Assembly: GCA_023435335.1 (NCBI GenBank) | Contig: JAEYRU010000120.1 | Location: forward strand, 1 to 30,251 | DNA length: 30,251 bases | Source: Pseudomonadota bacterium | GTDB taxonomy: Bacteria; Pseudomonadota; Alphaproteobacteria; Rhizobiales; Rhizobiaceae | Direction: 5' to 3' | In this document: positions 22,398 through 30,251 of the stretch, piece after piece | How positions within the stretch are numbered: position 1 is the stretch's first letter | How the letters are laid out: each line of letters starts with the position of its first letter | Notes under the pieces: generated by a model | The model's database searches: none | What the model saw: only the letters and a program-made list of their open reading frames with translations | What the model was told of the DNA's origin: nothing | Position numbers and translations under genes: made by a program

Positions 22398-23297
22398 GTG
22401 GACGCCAAACTGTTAAACCTCAATGACCTGCAACTGTTCGCCCGCGTGGTCGAACATCGAGGCTTCGCCCCGGCGGCACGGGCCCTCGGCCTCCCCAAAT
22501 CGACGCTAAGCAAGCGTGTAGCAGCGTTGGAAACGGCGCTTGGCGCGCGGCTCATCCAGCGCACCTCGCGCAGCTTTGCCGTCACAGAAGCGGGGGAGGA
22601 CTGCTACCGCCATGCCTCGGCCATGCTGATCGAGGCGGAGGGCGCCGAGAGTGCGGTGAAGGGACGCTTGGCGGAGCCGATGGGCGTTGTGCGGATCACC
22701 GCCTCAGTGCCCACCGCCCAGTTGATGCTGGCGCCGCTGCTTCCCGAACTGGCGCTCGCCTGGCCGAAGCTGCGCATCATGGTGCACGCCAGCGACCGGT
22801 TTGTCGACATCGTGCAGGAGGGGTTCGACATCGCATTGCGTAGCCATTTCACCCCGTTGCCGGACTCCGAACTGCTGCAACGGCGGCTCGGTCACGACGC
22901 GGGCTTGCTGGTCGCCTCACCCAGTTATCTGGCGCGAGCGGGCACCCCGGTGGAGCCGCAAGAGCTGATGACCCACGAAGGTCTGATGACATCGCTCACC
23001 GAGACCACCTGGCGGCTCTCCAGCGAGGCAGGGGAAACGGTGGAGGTCGCGCCCAACCCGCGTTTCCATTCGGACGAAGCGGTTGTGCTACTCGAAGCCG
23101 CCGCGGCAGGACTGGGGATCACGCGCCTGCCCGGGAACTTGTGCCGCGCGGCGCTTGCCCGTGGCGATCTCGTTCACATCCTGCCGGCCTGGGCGGCGGC
23201 TGGCGTGACAACTACATTGCTGATGCCGCACCGGCGCGGGCAGCTTCCCTCGGTGCGTACGGTGGCCGACTTCCTTGTGGCGCGCCTATCCGGATAG
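22398..23297 (+). CDS. LysR-family transcriptional regulator
   Basis: A 299-residue protein with an N-terminal winged helix-turn-helix (LNDLQLFARVVEHRGFAPAARALGLPKSTLSKRVAALE) and a periplasmic-binding-like co-inducer domain from about residue 90 (PMGVVRITASVPTAQLMLAPLLPELA). It belongs to the group in which the divergent gene is often a small oxidoreductase, here the SDR, and probably controls both. The start is uncertain: I used GTG at 22398, which gives the usual length; GTG at 22377 is an alternative and neither has a clear ribosome binding site. The longer frame from 22047 runs antisense through the SDR gene and is rejected. Confidence 0.9.
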   Translation: MDAKLLNLNDLQLFARVVEHRGFAPAARALGLPKSTLSKRVAALETALGARLIQRTSRSFAVTEAGEDCYRHASAMLIEAEGAESAVKGRLAEPMGVVRITASVPTAQLMLAPLLPELALAWPKLRIMVHASDRFVDIVQEGFDIALRSHFTPLPDSELLQRRLGHDAGLLVASPSYLARAGTPVEPQELMTHEGLMTSLTETTWRLSSEAGETVEVAPNPRFHSDEAVVLLEAAAAGLGITRLPGNLCRAALARGDLVHILPAWAAAGVTTTLLMPHRRGQLPSVRTVADFLVARLSG

Positions 23298-23319
23298 GAG
23301 AGGCGAATGTCGGTAGGGA

Positions 23320-26300
23320 TCACCGGGCGCGGCCGAATCCTCCCGCCGTAGGGGTAATCACAGTCACCGTCTCGCCGGGCTCAAGTACGGTCTGGTCGCA
23401 GGCCTTCAACTGCTCGATCGCGCCGCTGCGGCGCCGGACCTCCGTCCGGCCGGGCAGGCCGTCGCCGCCGCCGTCGAGGCCGCGGGGAGGATGGCTGCGG
23501 TGCGACGAAAGGATTGCGCACTCCATCCGTTCGAGAAAGCGGATTGTGCGGCTGGTGCCGTCGCCGGCAATCCAGCGACCATTACCGCCGGACCCCTCGC
23601 GGATATGGAAATCCTCCAGAACGACCGGGAAGCGCAGTTCGAGGATCTCGGGGTCGGTGAGGCGCGAATTGGTCATGTGCGTGTGCACGGCAGAAGTGCC
23701 GTGGAAACCGCGTCCGTCGTTCATGCGGCCCGGCGGCGAGCCGGAGCAGATCGTCTCGTAATACTGGTACTTCTCATTGCCGAAGGTGAGGTTGTTCATC
23801 GTGCCCTGGGCGTTGGCGAGGGCGCCCATCGCGCCGAATATTGCGTTGGTGACGTGCTGCGAGGTCTCGACGTTTCCGGCGACGACGGCCGCGGGGTAGG
23901 CCGGCTTGAGCATGCTGCCGTCGGGAATGATGATGTCGATGGGGCGCAGGCAGCCGGCGTTCATCGGGATCGAACCTTCCACCATGACGCGGAAGGCATA
24001 AAGGACCGCCGCGCGCGTAACCGGCTCCGGCGCATTGAAGTTGTTCTTCATGGCCGGGGACGTTCCGGTGAAGTTGACAGTCGCCTGGCGCGCTTGCCGA
24101 TCGACCGTAATCCTCACCTTGATGACCTGCCCGGTATCGGTCGGGTATTCGTATTCCGAGGCGTCCGGAAGCCTTTCCAGCACGCGGCGCACGCTCTCCG
24201 CGGCGTTGTCCTGGACATGCCCCATGTAAGCCTCGACCACTTCGAGCCCGAACTGCGCGATCATCCGGCGCAGTTCCGACACACCCTTTTCGTTGGCGGC
24301 GATCTGCGCCTTAAGGTCGGCAATGTTCTGCTGCGGGTTGCGCGCGGGGTAGGGATGGTCGGTGAGGAGCTGCAGAAGTTCCTTCTCGCGGAAGCGGCCG
24401 CGCTCGACGAGGCGGAAGTTGTCGAACAGCACGCCCTCCTCGTCCACTGTCGTGGCGAGCGGCGTCATTGAGCCCGGCGCCGTGCCGCCGATGTCGGCAT
24501 GGTGGCCGCGTGAGGCGACCCAGAAGAGAATGCCGCTCTGCGCATCGTCGAAGACCGGGGTCACCACCGTGATGTCTGGCAGATGCGTGCCGCCATTGTA
24601 GGGCGCGTTGAGCGCGAAGACGTCACCCGGTCGGATGTCGCCCTGGTTGAGCCGTATGACCGTTTCCACCGAGCGGTCCATGGAGCCGAGATGCACGGGC
24701 ATGTGCGGCGCATTGGCCACCAGTGCGCCGGTGCGGTCGAAGACGGCGCAGGAGAAGTCCAGCCGCTCCTTGATGTTGACCGAGTAGGCCGTGTTCTGCA
24801 GCGTCACGCCCATCTGCTCGGCGATCGACATGAACAGGTTGTTGAAAACCTCCAGCAGCACGGGATCGGCGCCCTCCCTGCCGGCAAGGCCCGTGCCGAG
24901 CGCGGCCTTTCGCTGCTTGGCCTGCGAGCGGCGCATTAGCACGTGATCGAGCGCCGTAATCCCGGCCTGCCAGCCGGGCTCCACTACTATGGTCTGGTTC
25001 GGTTCGATGATGAGCGCGGGGCCGGGGATGCTGTGCCCGGGCCTCAGATCCTTGCGCAGAAACAGGCTGGCCTCGCGCCACGCTCCCTCGGTGAAGATTC
25101 GCGTGGCTTTCGAAGTAGATGGCGCGCCTTCCTGCAGATCCGATTCAATTTCGTGGCCGACATGTTCGCGCGTATCGGCACCCTCTACGCTCACGGCTTC
25201 CACTACCAGCGGCTTGTCGTCGTAGATGAATCCGAACTGCGCCTTGTGGGCACGTTCGAACTGTACCCGGGCAGTCTCGAGCGAAAGGCTTTCGAAGTCC
25301 ACCGGGATCGAGGTGTCGGTTCCCTCGTAGCGGACATGAAGGAAAGGGCGCCAGGCTACGTCGCTGCCGTGGAGGCCCTGGGCCGCGAGTTCCTCGAAGA
25401 CAGTGGCGCGCAGCGTTGCCACGATGCGCAGGATTTCTTCGCGGGAGTCGGGGGCGAGCGGCTGCACGAGCGCTTGTTGCCGGGAGGCATAGATGCCGGA
25501 AAGGCCGATGCCGTAGGCCGACAGCAGCCCGGAGAAGGGATGGATGAGCACCGTCTCCATGCCGAGTGCGTCTGCTACCAGGCAGGCGTGCTGGCCGCCC
25601 GCGCCGCCGAAGCAGTTGAGAAGGTAGCGTGTGACGTCGTGGCCGCGCTGAACCGAGATCTTCTTGATGGCGTTGGCCATGTTTTCGACCGCGATCGTGA
25701 CGAAGCCTTCGGCTACCGCTTCCGCACTGCGGCCATCGCCGATGTCGCGGGCAAGCGCCGCGAAGCGGGCGCGCACGCCTTGGGCATCGATCGGCTGGTT
25801 CTGATCGGGTCCGAAGATCGCCGGGAAGAAATCCGGATGCAGCTTGCCGAGCATCACATTGGCGTCGGTGACGGCGAGCGGACCTCCGCGGCGATAGCAG
25901 GCGGGTCCGGGGTCGGCCCCGGCAGAATCCGGTCCGACCTGGAAGCGGCCCGCCTCGTAGTGCAGGATCGAGCCGCCGCCGGCGGCGACGGTATGGATTC
26001 GCATCATCGGAGCCCGGATGCGCACCCCGGCGACCTCGGTATCGAACGCGCGCTCGTACTCGCCATCGTAGTGGGCGACGTCAGTCGACGTGCCGCCCAT
26101 GTCGAAGCCGATCACCCGGTCGAAGCCTGCCAGCCTTGCCGTCTCGACCATGCCCACCACGCCGCCAGCGGGCCCCGACAGAATCGCGTCCTTGCCCTGG
26201 AACCTGTCGGCGGCGGTGAGGCCGCCCGACGACATCATGAACATCAGGCGCGGACTCTCGGTGCCGCCTGAGGTGCGTGCGGCAGTGCTGCCTCCCGAGG

Positions 26301-27045
26301 GCATGCCCTCCAGCGCCTTCGCGGCCATCTCCCCCTCAAGGGGGGAGGAAACGCCCAGTTCCCCGGCTACGCGTTTCACGTAGCGCGACAGGATCGGCGA
26401 GAGATACGCATCGACCACCGTCGTGTCCCCGCGGCCGACCAGCTTGATCAGCGGGGAGACCTTGTGGCTCACCGATATCTGCGTGAAGCCGGCCTGCTGG
26501 CACGCCTGCTCAAGCAGGAGTTCGTGCCCGGGATGGCGCCAGGCGTGCATCAGCAGGATGGCCACGGAATCGATGCCGTCCGCGCGCGCCTGGTCGAGAT
26601 CGGGGATCAGCTCATGGATATCAGGCGCGCTTTCGACAGTGCCGTCTACCAGCACGCGCTCGGCAACCTCGATCACGCGCTCGTAGAGTTGCTCGGGCAG
26701 GACAATCTCCTTGGCGAAGATGTCCGGCCGAGCCTGATAGGCGATCTTCAAGGCATCCCGGAAGCCACGGGTGATCAGGAGCAGCGTGCGGTCGCCCTTG
26801 CGTTCCAGCAGCGCGTTTGTCGCAACGGTGGTGCCCATCTTGATCTCGCCGATCCTATGCGCCGGAACCGGCTCATGAACGGTAACTCCGAGCAGGTCGC
26901 GGATGCCTTGGATCGCCGCGTCGCGATAGGCCTCGGAGTTCTCGGAAAGCAGCTTGCGCGGATGCATATTGCCGTCGGGATCGCGCCCGATGACATCGGT
27001 GAATGTGCCACCGCGGTCGATCCAGAAATCCCATTTGCCGCTCAT
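23320..27045 (-). CDS. 5-oxoprolinase (ATP-hydrolysing), fused HyuA-HyuB type
   Basis: A 1241-residue protein in which both subunits of the hydantoinase/oxoprolinase family are joined, as in eukaryotic OPLAH (about 1290 residues). It opens 5-oxo-L-proline to glutamate with ATP, completing the glutathione or pyroglutamate cycle. Residues about 5-185 are the HyuA N-terminal domain (WIDRGGTFTDVIG), 200-540 the actin-like ATPase part (IGFDMGGTSTDV, VAAGGGSI, FGGAGGQHACL), and about 715-1230 the HyuB part (SVNIKERLDFSCAVFD, VASRGHHADIGG, HTHMTNSRLTDPEILE). The ATG at 27045 has AGGGAG upstream. Residues about 233-263 carry a foreign-looking insertion built from a palindromic repeat. Hydantoinase or acetophenone carboxylase activity is less likely because the fused form and motifs match oxoprolinase. 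Confidence 0.94.
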   Translation of the reverse strand: MSGKWDFWIDRGGTFTDVIGRDPDGNMHPRKLLSENSEAYRDAAIQGIRDLLGVTVHEPVPAHRIGEIKMGTTVATNALLERKGDRTLLLITRGFRDALKIAYQARPDIFAKEIVLPEQLYERVIEVAERVLVDGTVESAPDIHELIPDLDQARADGIDSVAILLMHAWRHPGHELLLEQACQQAGFTQISVSHKVSPLIKLVGRGDTTVVDAYLSPILSRYVKRVAGELGVSSPLEGEMAAKALEGMPSGGSTAARTSGGTESPRLMFMMSSGGLTAADRFQGKDAILSGPAGGVVGMVETARLAGFDRVIGFDMGGTSTDVAHYDGEYERAFDTEVAGVRIRAPMMRIHTVAAGGGSILHYEAGRFQVGPDSAGADPGPACYRRGGPLAVTDANVMLGKLHPDFFPAIFGPDQNQPIDAQGVRARFAALARDIGDGRSAEAVAEGFVTIAVENMANAIKKISVQRGHDVTRYLLNCFGGAGGQHACLVADALGMETVLIHPFSGLLSAYGIGLSGIYASRQQALVQPLAPDSREEILRIVATLRATVFEELAAQGLHGSDVAWRPFLHVRYEGTDTSIPVDFESLSLETARVQFERAHKAQFGFIYDDKPLVVEAVSVEGADTREHVGHEIESDLQEGAPSTSKATRIFTEGAWREASLFLRKDLRPGHSIPGPALIIEPNQTIVVEPGWQAGITALDHVLMRRSQAKQRKAALGTGLAGREGADPVLLEVFNNLFMSIAEQMGVTLQNTAYSVNIKERLDFSCAVFDRTGALVANAPHMPVHLGSMDRSVETVIRLNQGDIRPGDVFALNAPYNGGTHLPDITVVTPVFDDAQSGILFWVASRGHHADIGGTAPGSMTPLATTVDEEGVLFDNFRLVERGRFREKELLQLLTDHPYPARNPQQNIADLKAQIAANEKGVSELRRMIAQFGLEVVEAYMGHVQDNAAESVRRVLERLPDASEYEYPTDTGQVIKVRITVDRQARQATVNFTGTSPAMKNNFNAPEPVTRAAVLYAFRVMVEGSIPMNAGCLRPIDIIIPDGSMLKPAYPAAVVAGNVETSQHVTNAIFGAMGALANAQGTMNNLTFGNEKYQYYETICSGSPPGRMNDGRGFHGTSAVHTHMTNSRLTDPEILELRFPVVLEDFHIREGSGGNGRWIAGDGTSRTIRFLERMECAILSSHRSHPPRGLDGGGDGLPGRTEVRRRSGAIEQLKACDQTVLEPGETVTVITPTAGGFGRAR
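26257..26349. repeat. Palindromic repeat inserted in frame in the 5-oxoprolinase gene
   Basis: About 93 bases encoding residues 233-263 (beginning SSPLEGEMAAKALEGM) interrupt a conserved stretch: family members go almost directly from the helix YVKRVAGELG to the strand PRLMFMMSSGG. At the DNA level this part holds nested palindromes: CTCCCCCT-CA-AGGGGGGAG (26329-26347, one extra G), the perfect 14-base GAGGGCATGCCCTC (26297-26310), and GGCAGTGCTGCC (26281-26292). The peptide SSPLEGEM is what a common rhizobial intergenic palindrome gives when translated. The borders are approximate. Confidence 0.65.
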
Positions 27046-27234
27046 CTGTCTCTCCCTGGGCATTCACCGCGTTTACGCGTGGCGGGGTCCACGGACAATC
27101 CCTCAACCCCGCTCCTCAGTCCCGCAGTGTCTCAAGTGGAAACCCTTTGTGACGAAACCCCATCAAGCCGGACGCATTGAGTTGTTGCCCGACAATTGGG
27201 CTTCATCGATCGATCCCCCTCAAGGAGAGAAGAA

Positions 27235-27411
27235 ATGAAGGGACTCATTGTTGCAGCCGCTTCGGCTGTCGCCATCATTGGCCTGTCCGCCTGCAGCGAC
27301 ACGGACGAGACCACGACGCAGGGTGTCCCGCCCGAGGAGCAGCAGCTGCAACAACAGGAACCGGCGGTCGTGCCACCTGTCAACGAGCAGCCGCAGGCAC
27401 CGGCGAACTGA
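27235..27411 (+). CDS. Small lipoprotein, function unknown
   Basis: A 58-residue protein with a lipoprotein signal peptide; the lipobox L17-S18-A19-C20 (IIGLSACSDTDE) is canonical. The mature part of about 39 residues is rich in Gln, Pro and Glu (a QQLQQQEP run) and is probably unstructured. AAGGAG precedes the ATG at 27235, which lies 189 bases from the oxoprolinase start on the opposite strand. Small Pro/Gln-rich lipoproteins of this kind are common in rhizobia and have no known role. Confidence 0.75.
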   Translation: MKGLIVAAASAVAIIGLSACSDTDETTTQGVPPEEQQLQQQEPAVVPPVNEQPQAPAN

Positions 27412-27537
27412 TCGCGGATTCGCAAGGAACGGGGGCGGTATGGTCCGCCCCCTTTCCGGGACGGGACATCATGGCTGAGATCAACGTGCGACCGCGCTGC
27501 ACTCGCCACCAGGCATTTTTCCTTCTAGATAGGCCCG

Positions 27538-28248
27538 ATGTCGATCTGGGCCCGTATTGGCGAGTTAGTTTCAAGGTATTCGGCGACTGCCTTCGCGCAG
27601 GTTGTCGAGGGCGTGCGCACGTTGTACGCCGGGGACCCCGAATTGCGTCGACAGGTGGCGTTCTCCGTCGCGATGATCGCGCTCTCGGCCAAGATGGCGA
27701 AAGCCGACGGCGTCGTTACCGAAGACGAGGTTCAGGCCTTCCGCGAGATATTCTCGATCCCCGAAAAGGAAGCGCGCAACGTCGCGCGGCTTTACAACCT
27801 CGCCAAGCGTGACGTGGCCGGCTTCGAGGCATATGCCCGACAGATGGCCTCGCTGTGCGGCACCGGCCATGCGAACTGCCGCCTGCTGGAAGATGTCGTC
27901 GATGGGCTGTTCCATATCGCCAAGGCCGACGGTGCGATCCACCGGGCCGAGCTTCAGTATCTCGGACAGGTGGCCGAGATATTCAGGATCGACGAGGCAC
28001 ATTTCGCAACCATCGTGGCGCGCCATGCGGTCCTGGGTGAGCACGACCCCTACGCCATCCTCGGGGTTTCACCGAAAACGCCATACCGCGAAATCCGCAG
28101 GCGTTATCGGACCCTGGTTGCCGCAAACCATCCCGACAAGATGATCGCGCGCGGCCTGCCGGCTGAGTTCATCGCCATCGCCAATCGCCGGATGGCAGCT
28201 ATCAACGATGCCTTTTCGATGATCGAACGAAGCCTGAAGCCGGCATGA
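27538..28248 (+). CDS. TerB-like and DnaJ-domain protein (DjlA-like)
   Basis: A 236-residue protein. Residues about 35-155 form a TerB-like helical domain (SVAMIALSAKMAKADGVVTEDEVQAF and a second LFHIAKADGAIHRAELQYL, each with the acidic metal-binding pattern KADG-x6-E). Residues about 167-236 form a J domain with the HPD motif in VAANHPDKM, the part that stimulates Hsp70 ATPase. DjlA of enterobacteria has the same two parts plus a membrane anchor; none is seen here, so this version is cytoplasmic. Its stop overlaps the amidase start by four bases. The gap 27412-27537 before it holds nothing clear. Confidence 0.93.
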   Translation: MSIWARIGELVSRYSATAFAQVVEGVRTLYAGDPELRRQVAFSVAMIALSAKMAKADGVVTEDEVQAFREIFSIPEKEARNVARLYNLAKRDVAGFEAYARQMASLCGTGHANCRLLEDVVDGLFHIAKADGAIHRAELQYLGQVAEIFRIDEAHFATIVARHAVLGEHDPYAILGVSPKTPYREIRRRYRTLVAANHPDKMIARGLPAEFIAIANRRMAAINDAFSMIERSLKPA

Positions 28249-29009
28249 GCGGCTTCGTAAGCGAACACGACCGCGCAGACGTCAGGGTATCGCCCAATTT
28301 CGGGCCACGTCGGGATGGGGTCGCTCCCGACATGATCATCCTGCACTATACCGGGATGCAAAGCGCCGAGGCGGCGGAACTCTGGCTCTGCGACCCGGCG
28401 AGCGAGGTTTCTTCCCACTATCTCGTCCACGAGGACGGACGGATCGTGCAGATGGTGCGAGAGGCCGATCGCGCATGGCACGCGGGCAAGGGGTCCTGGC
28501 TCGGCCGGGCTGATGTCAATTCGTGCTCGATAGGGATAGAAATCGCCAATCCCGGGCACGCGTTCGGCTATCCCAACTTTCCGGACCGACAGATCGATGC
28601 GGTGATTGTACTATGCCGCGGAATCTGCGCCCGGCACGGAATCGCGCCGGCACGCGTACTCGCGCATTCCGACGTGGCGCCCGGGCGCAAGATCGATCCG
28701 GGCGAGAAGTTCCCGTGGCGGCGACTTTGGCAGGAGGATGTGGGCCACTGGGTCGAGCCGTCACCGATCCAGGGCGGCCGGTTCCTTTCGGCCGGGGAGG
28801 GCGGCGAGCCCGTAGAGGCGCTGCAGTCGATGCTTGCGCTCTACGGCTACGGGGTCGAAATCACGGGCCATTTCGATGCCGGCACGCGCGCCGTGGTCGA
28901 GGCGTTTCAGCGTCATTTCAGGCCGGAACTGGTCGATGGAGTCGCGGATCGATCGACCATTGAGACGCTGCACCGGCTCCTGGCCGCCCTGCCGGACGAA
29001 GCAGTCTGA
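28245..29009 (+). CDS. N-acetylmuramoyl-L-alanine amidase, AmpD-like, with peptidoglycan-binding domain
   Basis: A 254-residue zinc amidase that removes the stem peptide from muramic acid or anhydromuropeptides. Zinc ligands fit H34 (IILHYTG), H141 (LAHSDVAPGRK) and D151 (KIDPG). The Amidase_2 domain spans about 25-165, and a PG_binding_1 domain (VEALQSMLALYGYGVEITGHFDAGTRAVVEAFQRHF) fills 195-250. No signal peptide is visible, so like AmpD it probably acts in the cytoplasm on recycled muropeptides. Start codon overlaps the TerB-DnaJ stop; this pairing is common in Rhizobiales. Confidence 0.93.
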   Translation: MSGFVSEHDRADVRVSPNFGPRRDGVAPDMIILHYTGMQSAEAAELWLCDPASEVSSHYLVHEDGRIVQMVREADRAWHAGKGSWLGRADVNSCSIGIEIANPGHAFGYPNFPDRQIDAVIVLCRGICARHGIAPARVLAHSDVAPGRKIDPGEKFPWRRLWQEDVGHWVEPSPIQGGRFLSAGEGGEPVEALQSMLALYGYGVEITGHFDAGTRAVVEAFQRHFRPELVDGVADRSTIETLHRLLAALPDEAV

Positions 29010-29181
29010 AACACGGCATTCTGCGGAGCCTGTAATATTTCGACACGCTAATTGACCGTTTGCGCCCTTTTTGGCGCCCATTTCACCATCAAACGACGCC
29101 CCTCCCGTTCCGGAGCCGCAGTTTTGCGGTCCGGCCATTCCAACTGCCTTCACCTTGGGGCCAATCAAAAGACGGAAATTG

Positions 29182-29748
29182 ATGAAGAGACTTACGTTCG
29201 CAGCGGTGGCTTTCGTCGCCGGGGTATCCGGCCTTGCGGCCAACGCATCGGAAAAGGAAGCTACGATCCAGAGGATGGCCAAAGCAGAAAGCCAAGGCGA
29301 CGAAACGACAACGAGTTCGGTGACGGCCAAGGCTCGGGGCGCGATCGGCGAAGCCAAGGCCGGCAAGGGCTCCAAGGGCGGCCCCTATGCCGAACTCATC
29401 GCGACCCACGCCAAGGCCAACGGCGTGCCGGTGAACCTTGCGCGCGCCATCGTGCGCATCGAGAGCAATTTTCGCGCAAATGCGCGGGGCCGCGCAGGCG
29501 AGGTGGGGCTGATGCAGATCAAGCCGGCCACCGCGCGGGCGATGGGCTACAGCGGGTCCACCAAGGGCCTGTATCACCCCGAAACGAATATCAAATACGG
29601 TATGAAGTATCTCGGGCTTGCTCACAAGTTGGGCGGCGGCACGGTCTGCGGCACGGTTCTGAAGTACAATGCCGGGCATGGGGCAAAGCGCATGAACCCG
29701 ATATCCCAGGCCTACTGCTCCAAGCTTAAGCGGCATATTGCGAGCTAG
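29182..29748 (+). CDS. Secreted SLT-domain lytic transglycosylase
   Basis: A 188-residue protein with a signal peptide (MKRLTFAAVAFVAGVSGLAA, cut near NAS) and a Goose-lysozyme-like SLT domain from about 68. The catalytic glutamate is E94 in IVRIESNFRANARG, followed by GLMQIKPATARAMGY and NIKYGMKYL, the standard SLT motifs, and the tyrosine-containing LKYNAGHG. A lysine- and glycine-rich linker (about 45-67) joins them. The ATG at 29182 is the only start that gives a signal peptide. The 172-base gap before it contains the inverted repeat GCGCC-CTTTTT-GGCGC near 29061, which lacks a T-tail. Confidence 0.93.
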   Translation: MKRLTFAAVAFVAGVSGLAANASEKEATIQRMAKAESQGDETTTSSVTAKARGAIGEAKAGKGSKGGPYAELIATHAKANGVPVNLARAIVRIESNFRANARGRAGEVGLMQIKPATARAMGYSGSTKGLYHPETNIKYGMKYLGLAHKLGGGTVCGTVLKYNAGHGAKRMNPISQAYCSKLKRHIAS

Positions 29749-29758
29749 GCGAGGGTTC

Positions 29759-29794
29759 GCCGCGCGCCTTCCAGGGGCGCGCGGCTTGCTTTTT
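29759..29794 (+). terminator. Rho-independent terminator after the SLT gene
   Basis: A perfect 10-base stem, GCCGCGCGCC (29759-29768) with GGCGCGCGGC (29776-29785), a 7-base loop and a T-rich tail TTGCTTTTT. It lies 10 bases after the stop codon, and its tail overlaps the -35 region of rnpB. Confidence 0.92.
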
Positions 29795-29815
29795 GGAGCG
29801 TTAGTCCCTTTATAC
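29786..29815 (+). promoter_or_regulatory. Probable rnpB promoter
   Basis: TTGCTT (29786-29791) as -35 and TTATAC (29810-29815) as -10, 18 bases apart, place the transcription start at about 29819-29822, exactly where the RNase P RNA stem P1 begins. The -35 is part of the preceding terminator tail. Confidence 0.6.
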
Positions 29816-29818
29816 GCA

Positions 29819-30251
29819 GTGCCAGTCGGCTGGGCGGCCGCACGTGCAAGCGCCGAAAGGCCGCGCGTGAGGAAAGTCCGGGCTCCACGGAAATACGGTG
29901 CCGGATAAGCTCCGGCGAGGGCGACCTCAGGGAAAGTGCAACAGAAAGGAAACCGCCCCGCCTCTGGATCGGCTTGCGCACTTGAGCCGATCCACGGGCG
30001 GGGTAAGGGTGAAAGGGTGGGGTAAGAGCCCACCGCGCTGCCGGCAACGGGAGCGGCATTGCAAACCCCACCGGGAGCAAGACCGAATAGGGACGGCGCG
30101 GAGGGCAACCTTCAGGCTATTTCCGGCCGAGCCGTCCGGGTAGGTTGCACGAGGCGGGCGGCGACGTCCGCCCAAGAGGAATGGCCGCCACGTTCCGGCG
30201 CTTTCGGGCGCCGGGGCCATACAGAACCCGGCTTACAGGCCGACTGGCATT
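29819..30251 (+). ncRNA. rnpB: RNase P RNA (rnpB), type A
   Basis: Catalytic RNA of RNase P, which trims the 5' leader of tRNA precursors. Conserved core blocks are present: GAGGAAAGTCCGGGCTCC (29870-29887), the GGGTGAAAGG/GAGCCCACCG region near 30007-30034, GCAAACCCCACC, and the 3' ACAGAACCCGGCTTACAGG. The closing stem P1 pairs GCCAGTCGGC (29821-29830) with GCCGACTGGC (30239-30248), so the RNA is almost or wholly complete here. Exact ends, about 29819 to 30251, are estimated from P1. Confidence 0.96.

Noticed and set aside
24943..26271. 442-codon plus-strand frame inside the oxoprolinase gene
   Set aside because: Antisense shadow; the oxoprolinase frame carries conserved motifs throughout.
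29061..29076. GCGCC-CTTTTT-GGCGC hairpin as terminator of the amidase gene
   Set aside because: The stem is only 5 bases, the Ts lie in the loop and no T-tail follows.

Overview
The window reads as chromosomal DNA of a high-GC alphaproteobacterium, most likely a rhizobial lineage close to Mesorhizobium/Phyllobacteriaceae. The pointers are an HWE-type sensor kinase, a btaA-btaB pair for phosphorus-free betaine lipids with a PHO box in front of it, an ArsR-methyltransferase fusion next to metF, many 4-base ATGA stop/start overlaps, and an almost complete bacterial RNase P RNA at the right end. The genus is inference from gene content. I see no phage, IS element, CRISPR array, tRNA or rRNA; the region looks like core and semi-core chromosome, except for one palindromic repeat inserted in frame inside a gene.

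Layout. 1-2593: the end of an ECF42-type sigma factor and the translational ABC-F protein EttA. 2654-4835: an HWE histidine kinase, an overlapping single-domain response regulator and a small secreted cysteine protein. 5075-8139: a KAS III-like condensing enzyme, a MOSC protein, an NTF2-like protein, and on the minus strand trmO followed by a DUF2293 gene. 8204-10211: a one-carbon/methionine unit (ArsR-methyltransferase fusion and metF) with an AT-rich palindrome in front and a clear terminator behind. 10254-13624: a 28-residue membrane peptide, an EamA transporter, then an ornithine-decarboxylase-type enzyme with a VOC protein and a small methyltransferase. 13685-16508 (minus): a flavin-type stress protein with a histone H1-like tail and two peptidoglycan-cleaving enzymes (MltB-like and GH25).

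16716-23297: an anchored beta-lactamase-fold hydrolase running tail-to-tail into btaB; btaAB with a PHO box; a divergent ArsR/SRPBCC pair with a strong promoter and overlapping operator; a cupin; and a divergent SDR/LysR pair. 23320-27045: a full-length fused 5-oxoprolinase carrying the in-frame palindromic insertion. 27235-30251: a small lipoprotein, a TerB-DnaJ protein overlapping an AmpD-like amidase, an SLT transglycosylase, and rnpB, whose promoter appears to start inside the terminator of the gene before it.

Working together: btaAB would replace phospholipids when phosphate is low. metF feeds methyl groups to methionine and SAM, under a likely SAM/SAH-sensing repressor. Four separate genes (MltB, GH25, AmpD-like, SLT) act on peptidoglycan. 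The most unusual single observation is the roughly 30-codon palindromic element in the 5-oxoprolinase gene; the best-supported regulatory prediction is the PHO box of btaAB.
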